A stretch of 64,000 nucleotides of DNA from Locusta migratoria (lineage: Eukaryota; Arthropoda; Insecta; Orthoptera; Acrididae), in assembly GCA_026315105.1 (NCBI GenBank), contig CM048744.1, forward strand, positions 351,851,168 to 351,915,167, read 5' to 3'. Positions 1 to 11,125 of this stretch are shown in pieces. Made by a program: the position numbers and the translations under genes. The notes beneath the pieces were generated by a model. It saw only the letters and a program-made list of their open reading frames with translations. It had not been told where the DNA came from and did not search any database. How positions within the stretch are numbered: the first letter of the stretch is position 1; each line of letters begins with the position of its first letter.

Positions 1-60
1 GGGTATGGCGGCGTGTGTGATGTCCTTAGCACAAGTTAGTTTGAATACTTCGTAAGTCTA
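1..60 (+). mobile_element. SINE-2 tail fragment
   Basis: The window opens inside the body of a tRNA-derived SINE: a tgtgtgatgtccttag block followed by an aagttagttt...cgtaagtctaggg block, the order seen in the complete SINE-2 copies further right. The tRNA-like head lies outside the window and the tail breaks off near position 60. Confidence 0.5.
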
Positions 61-870
61 GGGCGGTGTTTTTCAAACTGTGGATCGCGACCTTCAGGAG
101 GCAGCAAAGAATTGGCTCGGGTGGTCGTCACACAAGGAAGTACTTGCAACCTGCCCACTGCACCTCTTACTACGAAGGGTTTCATAATAGAACAACATAG
201 GCCTAATAAGACATTTACTTTATCTTAAATTATATATTATCTTGTTTAACATTAATTCTGAATGAATAGAACGTAACTTTTTTATTTTATTTTTTGTACA
301 AGATGCAATAATTAATTCTAAGAAATTTAAAAACCTTCTACTTAAAAAATTGTCTGTACAGTGGGAGATTTTTTAATCAGCATCACTGACTCTTGCATAA
401 CTTCGAAACACTCGTTATGCAAAATATACAGTTGTCGGAAACCATCTAAAAATGATGTCTTCCATTCCGAAAAATACTCATTAAAAACAGCATGCATCAG
501 TTCACGAGAAAGCTTTATCAAAAGAAAGAACATTAAATTCGTTGCCTTTGAAATGACGAACATAGTTTTGTTAGAGTTCTTTTTGAGGGGGTTCAAGGGG
601 GATCGCAGGATTTTTAGAGGATGTAATTTTAAAATACATCCTCTAAAAATATCAGCTAAAACGAAACCGTCGTCAGATCACATCCCCACACAATAACGAC
701 AGCTTTTAAGCAGATTTCTCCGTAATATGTGTAACACATGCAGAACAGAAATTCAATAATTTGACACATACTTTAGTCAGAGCAAAGCAAGGCAAACGCA
801 GTGCTCTGTACTGGTTTTTTACGTGCGTCATATTCACTAATTATGGGGGGTCACAGATTAATGCTTATGT
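60..870. mobile_element. Possible hAT-like DNA element, degraded
   Basis: The left edge (gtttttcaaactgtgg followed by atcgcgacc) resembles the terminal inverted repeat of ZBED-type hAT elements, and a gggggtcaca block near 845-855 could be the other end. It interrupts the SINE tail on its left. I could not find an 8-bp target duplication or transposase homology in the short reading frames inside, so the assignment is tentative. Confidence 0.22.
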
Positions 871-1035
871 TTCAGTTGTTTGTGTGTGAATGGCGGTTAA
901 CGACGACTTCGAAAATTATTGCTCGTGCCAGTTATGATGGATGTTAATAGATTTTTGTGTAAATATAAGGAAATGCATCCGGCGATGCATGTAGTAGCTC
1001 ATTAATACCTCGCGTTGCCATATGGCGATAAAAAA

Positions 1036-1054
1036 CCTGGCGGGGATCGAACCC
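1036..1054 (-). repeat. Orphan tRNA B-box-like fragment
   Basis: This is the reverse complement of the B-box region of the SINE just downstream (1115-1134), so it is probably a remnant of an older minus-strand insertion of the same family. The target duplication of the younger SINE overlaps its right end. Confidence 0.45.
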
Positions 1055-1062
1055 TTGTTCTG

Positions 1063-1380
1063 GTGCGCCTCGGTTGCACAGTGGTAGTGCCAGACTACAA
1101 ATCCAAAGGTCGCGGGTTCGATCCCCGCCAGGTCCTGGGATTTTTATGTCACTTTCCACTTCTTTCACCTCTGGCAGTATTGCTCATGTGAAAAATACCG
1201 AGTAGCACCGTGGTTCGGAACCCACGTTAAACTGTAGGTCCCCCTATAACTGGCTGGGTAAGTCAGTTCGAAGGTCGGAGGAAGGCAACGGCATACCACT
1301 TCCAAACAGGACCATGCCTAGTAAAGCACTGTGGTCTTCAAACCAATCTTCGGATTGTTGACTGCTTTACCTTTTTTTTT
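1063..1380 (+). mobile_element. SINE-3, complete copy with target duplication
   Basis: A complete retroposed SINE of about 318 bp. The head is tRNA-like: an A-box-like stretch near 1079-1090 and the B box ggttcgatccc at 1115-1125. The body runs through a tcacctctggcagtattgc segment and ends in a poly-T run. It is flanked by a perfect 12-bp direct repeat, acccttgttctg, at 1051-1062 and 1381-1392, which is the target-site duplication expected from LINE-driven retroposition. A second complete copy lies at 25757-26072, with fragments at 2138-2236 and 47947-48246. Confidence 0.88.
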
Positions 1381-1392
1381 ACCCTTGTTCTG

Positions 1393-2137
1393 AACCTTAT
1401 TTTCGTTTCTTTTTGTTTCAGGTGAGTACCGAGTCTTGAATGCCTGTGAACCATGCAAATCTTACGTGGTGAGTTTTATTCAGTTTGTCTTCTCGCTCCA
1501 CGACGACTTCCAAAGCCCTACATCTCAAAACAGTGCAGAAAACTATACCAGGCTTTTGAATACTTTCTGCAATTGATTCGTTTTTATAATTATGAGGAAA
1601 TACCTTATTATTCCATATATTAAACTACTACTTAATTTCACCATCATAGTAAGACATGTATGTCATATTTTTAGTTCAAAATTTGAATAAGATAGTTACT
1701 GGAATGCGTACTGTCGAACGTAATAAAAAAATAAACTATTAACAATAAAATGGTGAATAAAAATTGCTGCATACTTCAACATCAAACTTTCAACCTACGT
1801 CGTTAAAATATCACACTACTGTTCGTAACTACAGCAAACGGCTGTCACTAAAAAGAATAAAAAATGTAGGTGCTAACTGAACTTAGCAAAGTCACCGGTA
1901 GTGGATGATACGGGTGTAACACTGGCCAGAAATGTCTTCGTGCTGTGATAACGGATGTTGGAAACTACCCTCGGTAAATTTCCTGTCTTGTCTTGACGCG
2001 TGTTTGTGTTTGCCACAGAAGATAACGCGGTGTTTTCCTTTGTTATTCTACGGTGTCCCACTTTCCCTATCACAATGTATGAGCTCGGATTTACTGTTAA
2101 GTAACCAGAGGGCGCTTCCGAGGCTAAGTGTTAAAAT
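1393..2137. other. Unassigned AT-rich DNA
   Basis: No recognisable gene or repeat end. The overlapping short frames at 1873-2266 on both strands have no family signature. Confidence 0.6.
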
Positions 2138-2236
2138 AAGGTCAGAGGAAAGTAATGGCATACCACCTCCAACGGGACCACGTCCGGTAAAGCACTGATA
2201 TGTTAGAATCAATCTAGAGATTGACGACTGCTTTAC
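2138..2236 (+). mobile_element. SINE-3 3' fragment
   Basis: Matches only the 3' third of SINE-3 (aaggtcrgaggaa, the cataccacctcc block, the gtaaagcact block and gactgctttacc). It is visibly diverged from the complete copies and lacks the head and the poly-T tail. Confidence 0.7.
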
Positions 2237-2303
2237 CAAAGTACCCATCACATCCATCGTTTTCATCCGTGTTCGCTGTTGATTTTCGTGATATCATGTT
2301 CAT

Positions 2304-2449
2304 TTATATCTGTAAATGTGAATGTCTCTTCGGTGTACGTTTATCACATCTGAACCACAAGACATAAAGAGCTAAAAATTTGAACAATTACTAATGTCTA
2401 CCCCGGGAAGGCGTTAGGCACGGTTTTATGGTGATGGGATGGCTATTTA
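2304..2449 (+). repeat. Extra 5' module of Helitron B, in tandem
   Basis: This block (tgtgaatgtc, ttcggtgtacg, ttatcac, ggcgttaggcacg) is a diverged copy of the first ~130 bp of the adjacent Helitron (2462-2590), in the same orientation. It looks like an abandoned or truncated 5' end lying directly upstream of the more complete element. Confidence 0.5.
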
Positions 2450-2766
2450 TCTATATATATTAATGTGAATGTGTGTTCGGTGTACGCTTATCACGTCCGA
2501 ACGATAAAACGCATAAAGCTTAAATATTTGCACAGTTATGTACTAATTTATACCTGAGGAAGGTTTTAGGCACGATTTTACAGCGATCTGATAAATATTT
2601 AGTAATTTGAAGAATATAACGCGAAATTCGGAACAATAATTTCTCTTTGAAAATTATATTTACTCTTTGAAAATGGTTTTATTGGTTGCATTGTTGCTTG
2701 ACTGTTGATAATGATAAAATGGAGTTTATTGGGATGGAAAATTATCGGTGTATATAAAATTCTACG

Positions 2767-2814
<48 letters not shown>

Positions 2815-3211
2815 TGTGTGTGTGTGTGTGTTTTAATATTTCGCTCTGCAGCAAAAACTACAGACCGCAAACGAATAGTCTGTGTGTAATTGTTGTCCGA
2901 AGTCTCCCGTTGTACACCATAGCAGTCCCATGCCGATATGATGGTTGAAAGTCGTCAAATTATAAAAAAAATTCTGACTGAAGGCTAGCGATGACGTTTG
3001 CGACTCTATAGCAAGGAGGTTACCCACAGCGAAACGTGATGCCACAGATCATATCTTTGGTCTATGCGTGCTACAATGTCTTCAGCTCTTTCTCTGTAAG
3101 GATAAGCATACGAATAAGGATATATAAGAATAAATAAATAGCACACAACTGAAAGATAGCTTATCGATCATAATCAACCAACACGCGAGCGGAGCCGCGG
3201 GTTTAAGCTAG
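2450..3211 (+). mobile_element. Non-autonomous Helitron (family B)
   Basis: The 762-bp element starts with TC after an A and ends with CTAG before a T, and a GC-rich hairpin-capable stretch (gcgagcggagccgcgggt) lies just before the CTAG. These are the ends expected of rolling-circle Helitrons, which make no target duplication. A (TA)n(TG)n array lies at 2768-2831. No Rep/helicase gene is present, so it would need a partner. A minus-strand copy lies at 62458-63087 and a partial copy at 17628-18064. Confidence 0.68.
2768..2831. repeat. (TA)n(TG)n microsatellite
   Basis: About 43 bp of alternating TA followed by about 19 bp of TG, inside Helitron B. The minus-strand sister copy at 62 kb carries only short CA runs at the equivalent place, so the array grew after the copies separated. 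Confidence 0.95.
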
Positions 3212-3283
3212 TGTTACTATAAACCACTTAGAGAAGCAGACAATATACCCTAGTGTCCAAATTCATCATAAGCAGTGAATCCG

Positions 3284-3550
3284 AGAGAGGTGGCGCAGTG
3301 GTAACGCACTGGACTCGTATTCTGGAGGACGGTGGTTCAAATCCACCACCGGCCATCCAGATTTAGATTTTCCGTAATTTCCCTAAATAACTCAAGGCAA
3401 ATGTCGGGATGGTTTCTTTGAAAGGGCACGGCCGATTTCCTACCCCTCCTTACCCTAAACTTCGAGCGTTAGCTCTGTGTTTGACCACGCTGTCGACGGG
3501 ACGTTAAAACCTAAGCTTCATTCATTCCTTCCTTCCTTCCTTCCTTCCTA
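3284..3550 (+). mobile_element. SINE-4 with TTCC tail
   Basis: The tRNA-like head has an A-box-like ggtggcgcagtggt and a B box ggttcaaatcc. The body is typical of a widespread insect SINE (tttccctaaat, ggcaaatgtcgggatggtt, gaaagggcacggcc), followed by a gacgggacgttaaa segment and a (TTCC)n tail at 3526-3549. Related fragments lie at 37799-37895, 40816-40872 and 51991-52127. Confidence 0.82.
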
Positions 3551-4240
3551 AGTACTAAACGAGGACATATATCCTTATGAGAATGTCAGAAGGATTGCTG
3601 AACACTGAAGCTTAATCTTTCACCATATGGTCATATAACTAGTCCCAAAAATGTTAGCTCATACGAACAGTAACAAAACTTGTAATTGTCATCAACAAGA
3701 AAAGGAGTTGTTAATATGGTGTATGGGGACACTAAGGACTACACATGTTTCGCAGCGACGTGGCACGCTCTCTAGACATTCTAACAGCTGTCTTCGCTAT
3801 CGATCTCATTCCTCCGATCTAAAAATTAAGGGAAAAAAGGAAATCCCCAGGTCTTGGTAGGTTCTTGATAGAGACCACCGTGATGCATTTCGTCTCTAGT
3901 GCATCCCATGCATGTTGTATGTGATTCATATGCGCATACCTCGCTGATCAGTCCATGCAATGAATAAGGTTAGTTGTGGTATCTGGGCCATGATTTTACC
4001 ACTCAAGTGCGTAGTTTTTAACTTACTACTAGCTTATGAAGTACTAGTAAGTTAAATTAATATCAAAAACATGTTTGTTATAATAAAACATGCTGCCTTC
4101 ATATATATTGTGACAGAATGTCTTGTCACATTTAAACTTAAGAGGGAGGGAGGGTGGCAGGCGGGGGGAAAGGAAAAAAGCCTATTGGGCCCAGATACCC
4201 CCATAAAGTGGGGCAATTGAGCCATAAGGATCTCAAAAAT
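3551..4240. other. Unassigned DNA
   Basis: No gene or repeat end recognised. A small imperfect hairpin (actagcttatgaagtactag) occurs around 4027-4048. Confidence 0.55.
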
Positions 4241-4333
4241 GTTCAAATGTCTGTAAATCTACCGGACCAAACTGCGTGGTCATCAGTCCGTAGCTTACAA
4301 ACTACTTAAACCTAGGTAAACTAACCTAAGGAC

Positions 4334-4388
<55 letters not shown>

Positions 4389-4477
4389 ATGCCCCAGGGA
4401 GGACTCGAACCTCCACGGCGAGCAACCGCGCGCTCCGCAGCGAGACGCTTTAGACCGCTCGGCTACTCCACCGCGGC
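4241..4477 (-). mobile_element. SINE-2 with CA expansion
   Basis: Read on the minus strand, it has a tRNA-like head with A box (gtggagtagccg) and B box (ggttcgagtcc), a body, and a caaacatttgaac-type tail. The tgtgtgtt motif that follows the head has expanded to a ~52-bp CA array at 4335-4387, accounting for the extra length over the ~200-bp family norm. Confidence 0.85.
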
Positions 4478-5050
4478 TCTCTTTATACCATTACCGTTGA
4501 TACGAGTAGGATAAATAGATGAGTTGAGACATACTCTATGGTACAAGGACATCAGACAAGGTAAATCTCGGAATATAAATTATTTCAATACCCATTCAGT
4601 TAAACATGGTATCAATTTGTTTTTAACGCTCAATGACACCGCAGATCATGGAATTACATTATTATTGTCTCTGTAAGATGTCCTGCGGCTGCATTTTAAT
4701 AAACACCTTCTATCACAGAGTAGGTAAAACATTAGTACCGTTCATTATTACAATTCCTTATTACCGATAATTAGCATGGTTTTGTAGCTAATAAATTTAA
4801 TATTATTTAAAATATTTTCTGGTAAAAAGTGTAAGTTCTGGTTTACTTTTCTTCTTTGTCAGGTATCTGAAGATGCCCTAACCGGGCGAAACGCCTCATT
4901 TAAATGAAAAATTTTGCAAGAAAGACATTCTTGTATTCAAGAATTCGACTTAACACGGTTGCTGTAACACAGGACGCAGAAATGGAATGGGAAGAACTTT
5001 TATTTATTCATTTATTTTTTCACGCTGAGCTTTTTTTTTTTTTTCTTCCT
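4478..5050. other. Unassigned AT-rich DNA with a small repeat
   Basis: Mostly featureless. Around 4862-4925 is a tctgaagatgcc...gggcgaaacg motif of the kind found in dispersed fold-back repeats of this window (compare 31676-31770 and 39835-40087). A poly-T run lies at 5031-5044. Confidence 0.45.
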
Positions 5051-5460
5051 GGTGTTTCACTGAAGCAGTGAAAACACACAGGAAGCGCCGCCGCTATAGC
5101 CTCAATTAGGCCAAAGCGCTCAGTTTGCAAGCGCTTCTAGCTGTCGAGCCAACAGCGCTGCCCGGGTCTGCATTATCGGCGTGGTCGGCAGATGAGCGCT
5201 ATTAACGCTGCCCGGTGCCGCTAACGCCTGCCTCCTGCGGCTGGTTTCGCGTTTCCCAGCCGCTGCGGCGGGCCAGCGACCCGCGACCCATCGATCAGCT
5301 GGCGGCCGGCGGCGCCCTGCGGTGTATCGACTGGCGGGCGCGACCTATCGACCGCCGCGGACGTTATGCGAGGCTGTAGCTACAGGTCGCCAGCCGCCGC
5401 CGCCACGTCACCGCGCTGCCGTCTGCCGTAGTGCAGGCCACCGCTGCACTGACACCCCCC
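5051..5460. other. GC- and CpG-rich block
   Basis: The base composition changes abruptly from AT-rich to GC-rich with many CpG. It begins with a hairpin-capable stretch (gtgtttcactg...cagtgaaaacac, 5052-5076). Within 5110-5205 the palindrome agcgct recurs four times. It could be an old CpG island, a GC-rich transposon or an exon of an unrecognised gene; the open frame at 5322-5606 shows no family motif. Confidence 0.4.
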
Positions 5461-5529
5461 TCCCTCATTCCAACTCGTACCACCCGTCAACGCTGCCCGC
5501 AAACTACCCGCCTACACTTGGGCCTTATT

Positions 5530-6570
5530 GGCCCACTTTAGGTTACGGTAGTAACACGAAAAGTGGACCTTTGCGATCGTCTTTTCACAGCTCTAAATTT
5601 AAATGAAAATGACGTATTAACTGCTAATCTGATACGAAAATTCAATAACCTAATTTGAAGAGGAGAAAATTCTCTACATCTTTGCTCTCTTGCGTTTTTT
5701 TTTTTTTTTTTCACATATCGTATCGTTTCAAAGATATTTGCAAAAATAACGGCGATTTTGGGATGTCTGACTGTCTGTCCGTAACGTGTTCGCTGTTTTT
5801 AAGACGAACCGTTCAACCGACCAGAACAAAATTTTACAGACATGATTGTAGGCCTCCAGAGATCAGAATCTCCCTTTTTCAAATTTTTTCGGACAAAAAA
5901 TACGGTACTAATACCAAAAAAAGCCGTTTGCAATATAATTGTAATTGCAAACGAACCGTTCATCTGGCACAAAAATTGAATAACGTAATTAGCAGAGGAC
6001 AAAATTCTCTACAACTTAGTTCCCTAACATTTTTTTTCATATCTCTTATCGTTTGAGACATAATTGCAAAAATAACGCAGATTTGACACCCTCCTTTGAA
6101 TTAACGAAAACCATCCGTTCGGAGAGGTCACCTGACATTCCTCGCCTAGAACTCTCTGGCATCTTGCGTTGCGTATTTGATGATTTTCTTATTGTAACTT
6201 ACACGTTGTCATTTCAAAGCAATGGCGCACTGAAGAATTAACAAAAAGTCGTCGTTCTTCTTAGGATAATCTAGTGTCTACAAATGGCATATTAGCATCA
6301 GTTAACAACGGCCATCAGTAGTATCAGATTAAAGCCCTCATCTTGCTATTGATAGCCGTACTGTAGTAGGAAAAGCGTTGGACTATGACGCCAAATGTCG
6401 GTGGTTCGAAACCCGCCACTACCTAATTTTTTTTCCTAAAAGGGTTTCAGACACTCTTATTAATTAATTTTTTATTATTTAAATTATTATATTGGCCCAA
6501 AATGTTTGCACAAACTTATTAAACTACAAATCTAAAGTGGGCCGTAAAACACGTCAGTGAGATTTTTCAC
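5530..6570 (+). mobile_element. Inverted sister element, left copy
   Basis: About 1.04 kb that recurs in opposite orientation at 7200-8212 with high similarity along its whole length. The copy starts with ggcccactttaggtta and has the inverse of that motif (tctaaagtgggcc) near its inner end at 6534-6545, so each copy looks like an element with its own short terminal inverted repeats, plus ~25 bp of shared sequence beyond. Inside, a ~115-bp block is directly repeated (5636-5756 and 5972-6085). A tRNA-like segment with ggttcgaaacc is at 6360-6425. No transposase was seen. Confidence 0.7.
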
Positions 6571-6687
6571 ATGGCGATGCACTCAACCACCCCAACGACC
6601 AAGATACTCTGCGACCAATACAGCTCGCATTTGTAATTTTGATTCGATTAAAATTACTAGTTGCCACTCCACGCTTTATTGCTCCTT

Positions 6688-6706
6688 CCCCCCCCCCCCC
6701 CCCCCC
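6688..6706. repeat. Poly-C run
   Basis: Nineteen consecutive C residues in the spacer between the inverted sister elements. The rest of 6571-6793 shows nothing recognisable. Confidence 0.9.
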
Positions 6707-6793
6707 AATAAGAGCGCCCTAAAAGGAGGGCACGCTTACTCGTCATCGCCGATTCGTCCAGATTTATGATACATGCAGGGCGTGAATAAATCT

Positions 6794-6937
6794 GTTCGTA
6801 AATCCAAGGGACTTAACTACTGTGGTTATGAGTCACTAGGCTCACAAACTGCTTAACACGCTGGCCCCCGCCGGCCACATCAGGCGGCTCTGACGTCAAC
6901 GCGGCAGCCAACGTCCTGATCTAATCTAACGTCAAAA

Positions 6938-6986
<49 letters not shown>

Positions 6987-7072
6987 CCCGAGGGAGGACT
7001 CGTACGTCAGACGATAAGCATCCACGTGAACCTCAGCAAGGCGCCTCGGAGCCCTCGGCCACTCCACCGCGG
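6794..7072 (-). mobile_element. SINE-2, diverged, with CA expansion
   Basis: A minus-strand SINE-2: the ccgcggtggag head is at the right end, a damaged B box (cgtacgagtcc) near 6993-7003, and the body and tail run leftwards. A ~43-bp CA array (6940-6982) sits right after the head, the same internal position as in the copy at 4241-4477. It lies in the loop between the inverted sister elements. Confidence 0.7.
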
Positions 7073-7199
7073 AATCTGTTGGGCGTGGTAAGTCATGAAA
7101 GGGCATAATTGAAGATCGCGATATAACTCGTTGGCTTTGACCACTTTCGTCATTTCTCTGTCTCACAAGATACACTACGTAGATATATCAACTATATAA

Positions 7200-8212
7200 A
7201 AAAAATCGCACTGACGTGTTTTACGGCCCACTTTAGATTTGTTGTCTTAGAAGTTTTTGCATACGTTTTGGACCAAAACAATAATCTAAATAATAAAAAA
7301 TAAATTTATAAGACTGTCGGAAACCCTTTTAGGAAAAAAAATTTAGGGAGTGGTGGGTTCCGAAACTTTAACCTTTAGTGTCATAACCCAATGCCTTGCC
7401 CACTACACTACGGTATCAATCAAACCAACAGTACTTTAATCTCTTAATATTATTACCCGTTGTCAACTGATGCTAATATCGCATTTGTAGACATTAGATT
7501 ATCATTTATCGTACGAAGAACGATGTTTTTTTAATTCTTCAGTGCGCCATTGCCTGGAAATGACAACATGTAAGTTACAATAAGACAATCATCAACTATG
7601 CAACGCAAGATGGGCGAAAAATGTCACGTGACATCTCCGAATGGCTGGTTTTCGTTAATTCAATGTAGGATGTCAAATCTGTTATTTTTGCAGATATGTC
7701 TCAAACGATACGAGATATGAAAAAAACATAAGGGAGCTAAGTTGTAGAAAATTTTCGCCTCTACCAATTAGGTTATTCAACTTTCGTGTCAGATGAACGG
7801 TTCGTTTGCAATTAAAATTATATTACAAACGGCTTTTTTTTTATTACTACCGTATTTTATGTCCGAAAAATTTGAAAAAGGGTGGTTTTGGTCTCTGGCG
7901 GCCTACAATCATGTCTGTAAAATTTGGTGCTGATCGGTTGAACGGTTAGTCTTAAAAACAGGGAACACGTTACGGACAGACAGACATACATCCCAAAATC
8001 GCCGTTATTTTTGCAAATATCTTTGAAACGTTACGAGATATGAAAAAACATAAGAGAGCAAAGTTGTAGAGAATTATCTCCTCTACAAATTCGGTTATTC
8101 AATTTTCGTGTCAGATGAATAGTTAAGCCGTTATTTTCATTTTCATTTCGAGCTGTCAAGACGATCGCAAAGGCCCACTTTTAGTGTTACTACCGTAACC
8201 TAAAGTGGGCCA
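7200..8212 (-). mobile_element. Inverted sister element, right copy
   Basis: The reverse-oriented partner of 5530-6570. Both ends match: aaaatcgcactgacgtg next to the loop, and taacctaaagtgggcc at the outer end. Differences are scattered substitutions and small indels (for example a shorter T run), so the copies have diverged for some time and are not a recent palindrome or an assembly fold. It also carries the tRNA-like segment and the internal direct repeat. Confidence 0.7.
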
Positions 8213-8531
8213 AAACACTATCAACGAATATAAACCTAGGGGATAATATCGTAATTCGTATGCATTGTAGATAATAGATAATCTGTGATTATTCTCGTAA
8301 ATTGCAGATTATCACAACAGAATCGACCATTGGCCAGTTGTCTTAACCGAAAATTTCGCACCCTTAGGCGCTCACTTGCGGGGAAAAAAGCTCTCTTTGT
8401 TAACCTATAATACCTAATTACCAGATTATCAGAGAGAAGCTAGACATCTCTTTTTAAACACAAAATCGTAATATATAATCTATATATTGCTTGTGAGCAA
8501 ACTATCGTCTTTAACTCAGATATGACGTCAT
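8213..8531. other. Unassigned AT-rich DNA
   Basis: Nothing recognisable; no frame longer than a few dozen codons. Confidence 0.6.
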
Positions 8532-8722
8532 GCCGGCCGCAGTGGCCGAGGGGACAGAGGCGCTCCAGTCACGGTCTGCACGGCTACTACGGTCGGGGGT
8601 TCGAATCCCCCCTCGGGCATGGATATTTGTGCCGTCCTTAGTATAAGGTAGATGATAGGTAGTTTTTAAGTTTAGGGACTGATGACCCCGTAGTTAAGTC
8701 CCATAAGCGTTATAAACATTTG
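8532..8722 (+). mobile_element. SINE-1 copy
   Basis: The head is like a type II tRNA (Leu/Ser): A box gtggccgagggg and B box ggttcgaatcc at 8609-8619. The body has gatatttgtgccgtcc and the tail gggactgatgaccccg then cataaacatttga. No clear target duplication. SINE-1 is the most numerous well-preserved family here (about 13 copies). Confidence 0.85.
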
Positions 8723-9487
8723 AGCGCGCTGAGCCACGGCGCCCGGTATCGCTGAGCCAAACACCGCTTTCTAAAAGCACTCCAACAGGGACAGTTGATA
8801 AGGTGCATATGCTGATAAATCCGTATGAAAATTCCTTTTGTTTTCTAAACGCTTGGACATTTAGAGTTCTCACGTTGGGCACTTTAATGTCTCACCACGT
8901 CCTACATGTATCATAAAACTGGAGGAATTCGGTGATGACTACAAAGTGTCCTCTCCTTGTAACTCACGTCCGAACCGTTAGCTATTGCCACAAGGGGTTA
9001 TTTCACTTGCAATTCCTTGCCTGGTATTCTTTCTTGTTATGTTTTGATCACGAGTCATAGTCGTGTCCATTATATTTCGCATTTCATCACACCAAAAACA
9101 ATCCCCTTCGAACAGTGCCAACTAAGTTCATACATTACATACACAGCACTAACCAAACACTACTGACTCCTTAAGCACAAGCTGTGCTATAGCCTCATTA
9201 TTTTTATTATTACAGACATCGGCTTACATTACATAAGCTTCATATAACTTATATGAAGACGAACGTTCCGAAAGCGGGTTATTGTTTCACATGCTGAAGT
9301 CTGGTTCGAATCTTCTCTAAGGTTAATTTTGTTTTAAATTTTTTTAGATCTAATGAAAATTGCTGTGATAGTTTTCTTTACTCAATGAATTGGTGTTGAC
9401 TATTACATTCGCTCTTATTTTTCTTCCTGTCATTGTGTTATCGATTATGATTTCGTGTGGCATTTCTGGCCGTTAGACTCTAGCTGG
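8723..9487. other. Unassigned DNA
   Basis: No repeat end or family signature; the short minus-strand frame at 8694-8882 partly overlaps the SINE tail and has no recognisable motif. Confidence 0.55.
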
Positions 9488-9660
9488 GATCGTGTTCGGC
9501 CTGGCGAGTGCAAATCTTTAAGTGGCGCCACATATTTCTGGCTCGTCGATGATGACTCAACACCCAGTCCCCGAGTGTAGAAATCTCCAACCCGACCGGG
9601 AATCGAACCTGGGCCGCTTGTGTGGCAATCTAGCACGCTATCCATTGGACTTCATAGGCG
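9488..9660 (-). mobile_element. SINE-5 (tRNA-Arg-like head)
   Basis: On the minus strand a head reading gtccaatggatagcgtgcta with B box ggttcgattcc near 9600-9610 is followed by a gggactgggtgttg body motif that I know from insect tRNA SINEs. The anticodon arm is degraded, so it is not a functional tRNA gene. The 3' boundary is uncertain. Confidence 0.6.
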
Positions 9661-9876
9661 GACATTTTACCCATTGTAATCTGCCTGTGTTGTCTACAAT
9701 CAGTAACTGAATTCCAAGCAGCACTGCTTTATCGTCTGGTAATGCAATAGGTCGTGTAGCCACTGCCAGTCCAATGTGAAGATACTTCCAGGTAACCACA
9801 ATGCGTCCTGCCTTGAGTTAATCGCCGTGATTGAAGATCGCAGGTTTGTCGGATACACTACATATCGCTTGGTTCT

Positions 9877-10917
9877 TAGTGATGGCGGTTATCGCTGAAA
9901 CAACCGGTTTTCGGTTATACTGGTTCTTTTCGTCGCCCGTTTAACCGCACTGTAAAAACTGCTCAAAATAACCGGCCTTGTAAATAACCGGTTTTCGGTT
10001 TTTTTATTGCTTTTATTTCGAGCAAAGTTCGACCGAAACTTAATTGGCAGCCGAAACAGAAACCGTAACAGAATTTTCGGTTCTTCTAGTTTCGGCCGAA
10101 AAACTAAACTTAGGAAGTTTTCTTTCCATATTTTGCAAGATCCCCTCCCAGTAGGCTACTACGCCTTCTTGAGTGTGTGTAAGCCTAGCTAGGAGTCCGT
10201 AGATGATGATATACGAAGCATACAGATTTACTGGCCTAGTATTTCCATCAGGCAGTTGCGAATACTGAGCCAACCACTCCTTAAGTTTGACTTGTGAGTC
10301 AGCGCGTATGAATAGCTAGGTATATAAGTTACAGTCAGTAAATGAACTTCAATCAGTGCTGCAGAAGTATTTTGAAAAATAAAGTCACAGTTGCGACCAA
10401 CAGTATGATTGTTGTCAGTATAAATTTACGCAAAATGAACTAGAAAAGCTGTATACCACATGCCCAAAGAATGTTCAAATGGGTGTGAGTTCGTATGAGA
10501 CCTAACTGCTTAGGTCATCGGTCGCTAAACTTACAAACTACTTAATCTAACTTAAACTAACTTACGCTAAGGACAATATACACACCCATGACCGAGGGAC
10601 GAGGGAGGATTCGAACCTCCGACTGGAGCAGCCGCGCAGTCCGTGACATGGAGCCTCAGACCGCACGGCTACCTCGCGAGGCGCCACATGATTAATGTTA
10701 CCTAAACCCATATTGGTTATTAAAAAAGCCCCTCACCTTCAAGCAATCACATTAATAAAACTTGTTAGCCTAGCAATATAATACATTTAAAGTTTTAACC
10801 AACGTGTTGAGGAGCTAACACTCTGTTCTTTAATATCCAATAGTGAAAGCAGTCAAGAAAACTCATTTATTAAAATGGCCGCTATCGGTTTTGACCCGAC
10901 GGTTTTTCCCATCCCTA
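9877..10917 (+). mobile_element. Non-autonomous hAT element, copy 1
   Basis: Left end tagtgatggcggtta and right end ttttcccatcccta match the ends of the better-preserved copy at 55827-57071. Both interiors are rich in ataaccggttttcgg segments that alternate on the two strands. A SINE-2 (10471-10683) sits inside at the same place as in copy 2. The 8-bp target duplication is no longer recognisable here and the left terminus has mutated. No transposase frame survives. Confidence 0.68.
10471..10683 (-). mobile_element. SINE-2 carried inside hAT copy 1
   Basis: A minus-strand SINE with its head at the right (cgaggtagccgtgcgg) and B box ggttcgaatcc near 10609-10619. Sequences on both sides match the hAT copy at 55.8-57.1 kb, whose SINE head (56131-56229) sits at the equivalent position. 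The SINE therefore entered an ancestor before the two copies separated. Confidence 0.72.
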
Positions 10918-10972
10918 GTTCTGGTTAGGTTGGGAGACTAGTTTAAATTCAGGGCTGCAAAACGCGTCATCT

Positions 10973-11125
10973 ATCGCAGTTGAATCATTAAAATTAGTTG
11001 ATATTCACAGAATATGACATCAACTGCGATTGGGCAAAGCTGAAAATGTGTACCCAACCGGGATTCGAACCCTCCTGTTTTCTAGGCAGTTGCGCTGACC
11101 CCTACACCACTGGGGACACAGTGAT
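10973..11125 (-). mobile_element. SINE-6 (tRNA-headed)
   Basis: On the minus strand the head reads cagtggtgtaggggtcagcg with B box ggttcgaatcccgg near 11060, followed by a body with an atgtcatattctgtgaatat-type segment. It resembles an insect SINE but no target duplication was found. A functional tRNA is unlikely because the acceptor stem does not pair. Confidence 0.55.

Noticed and set aside
361..696. 111-codon frame near the left edge
   Set aside because: Overlaps a frame on the other strand, lacks motifs and lies in a possible degraded hAT element.
5322..5606. 94-codon Pro/Arg-rich frame
   Set aside because: Explained by GC-rich composition; no motif and no plausible splice context.
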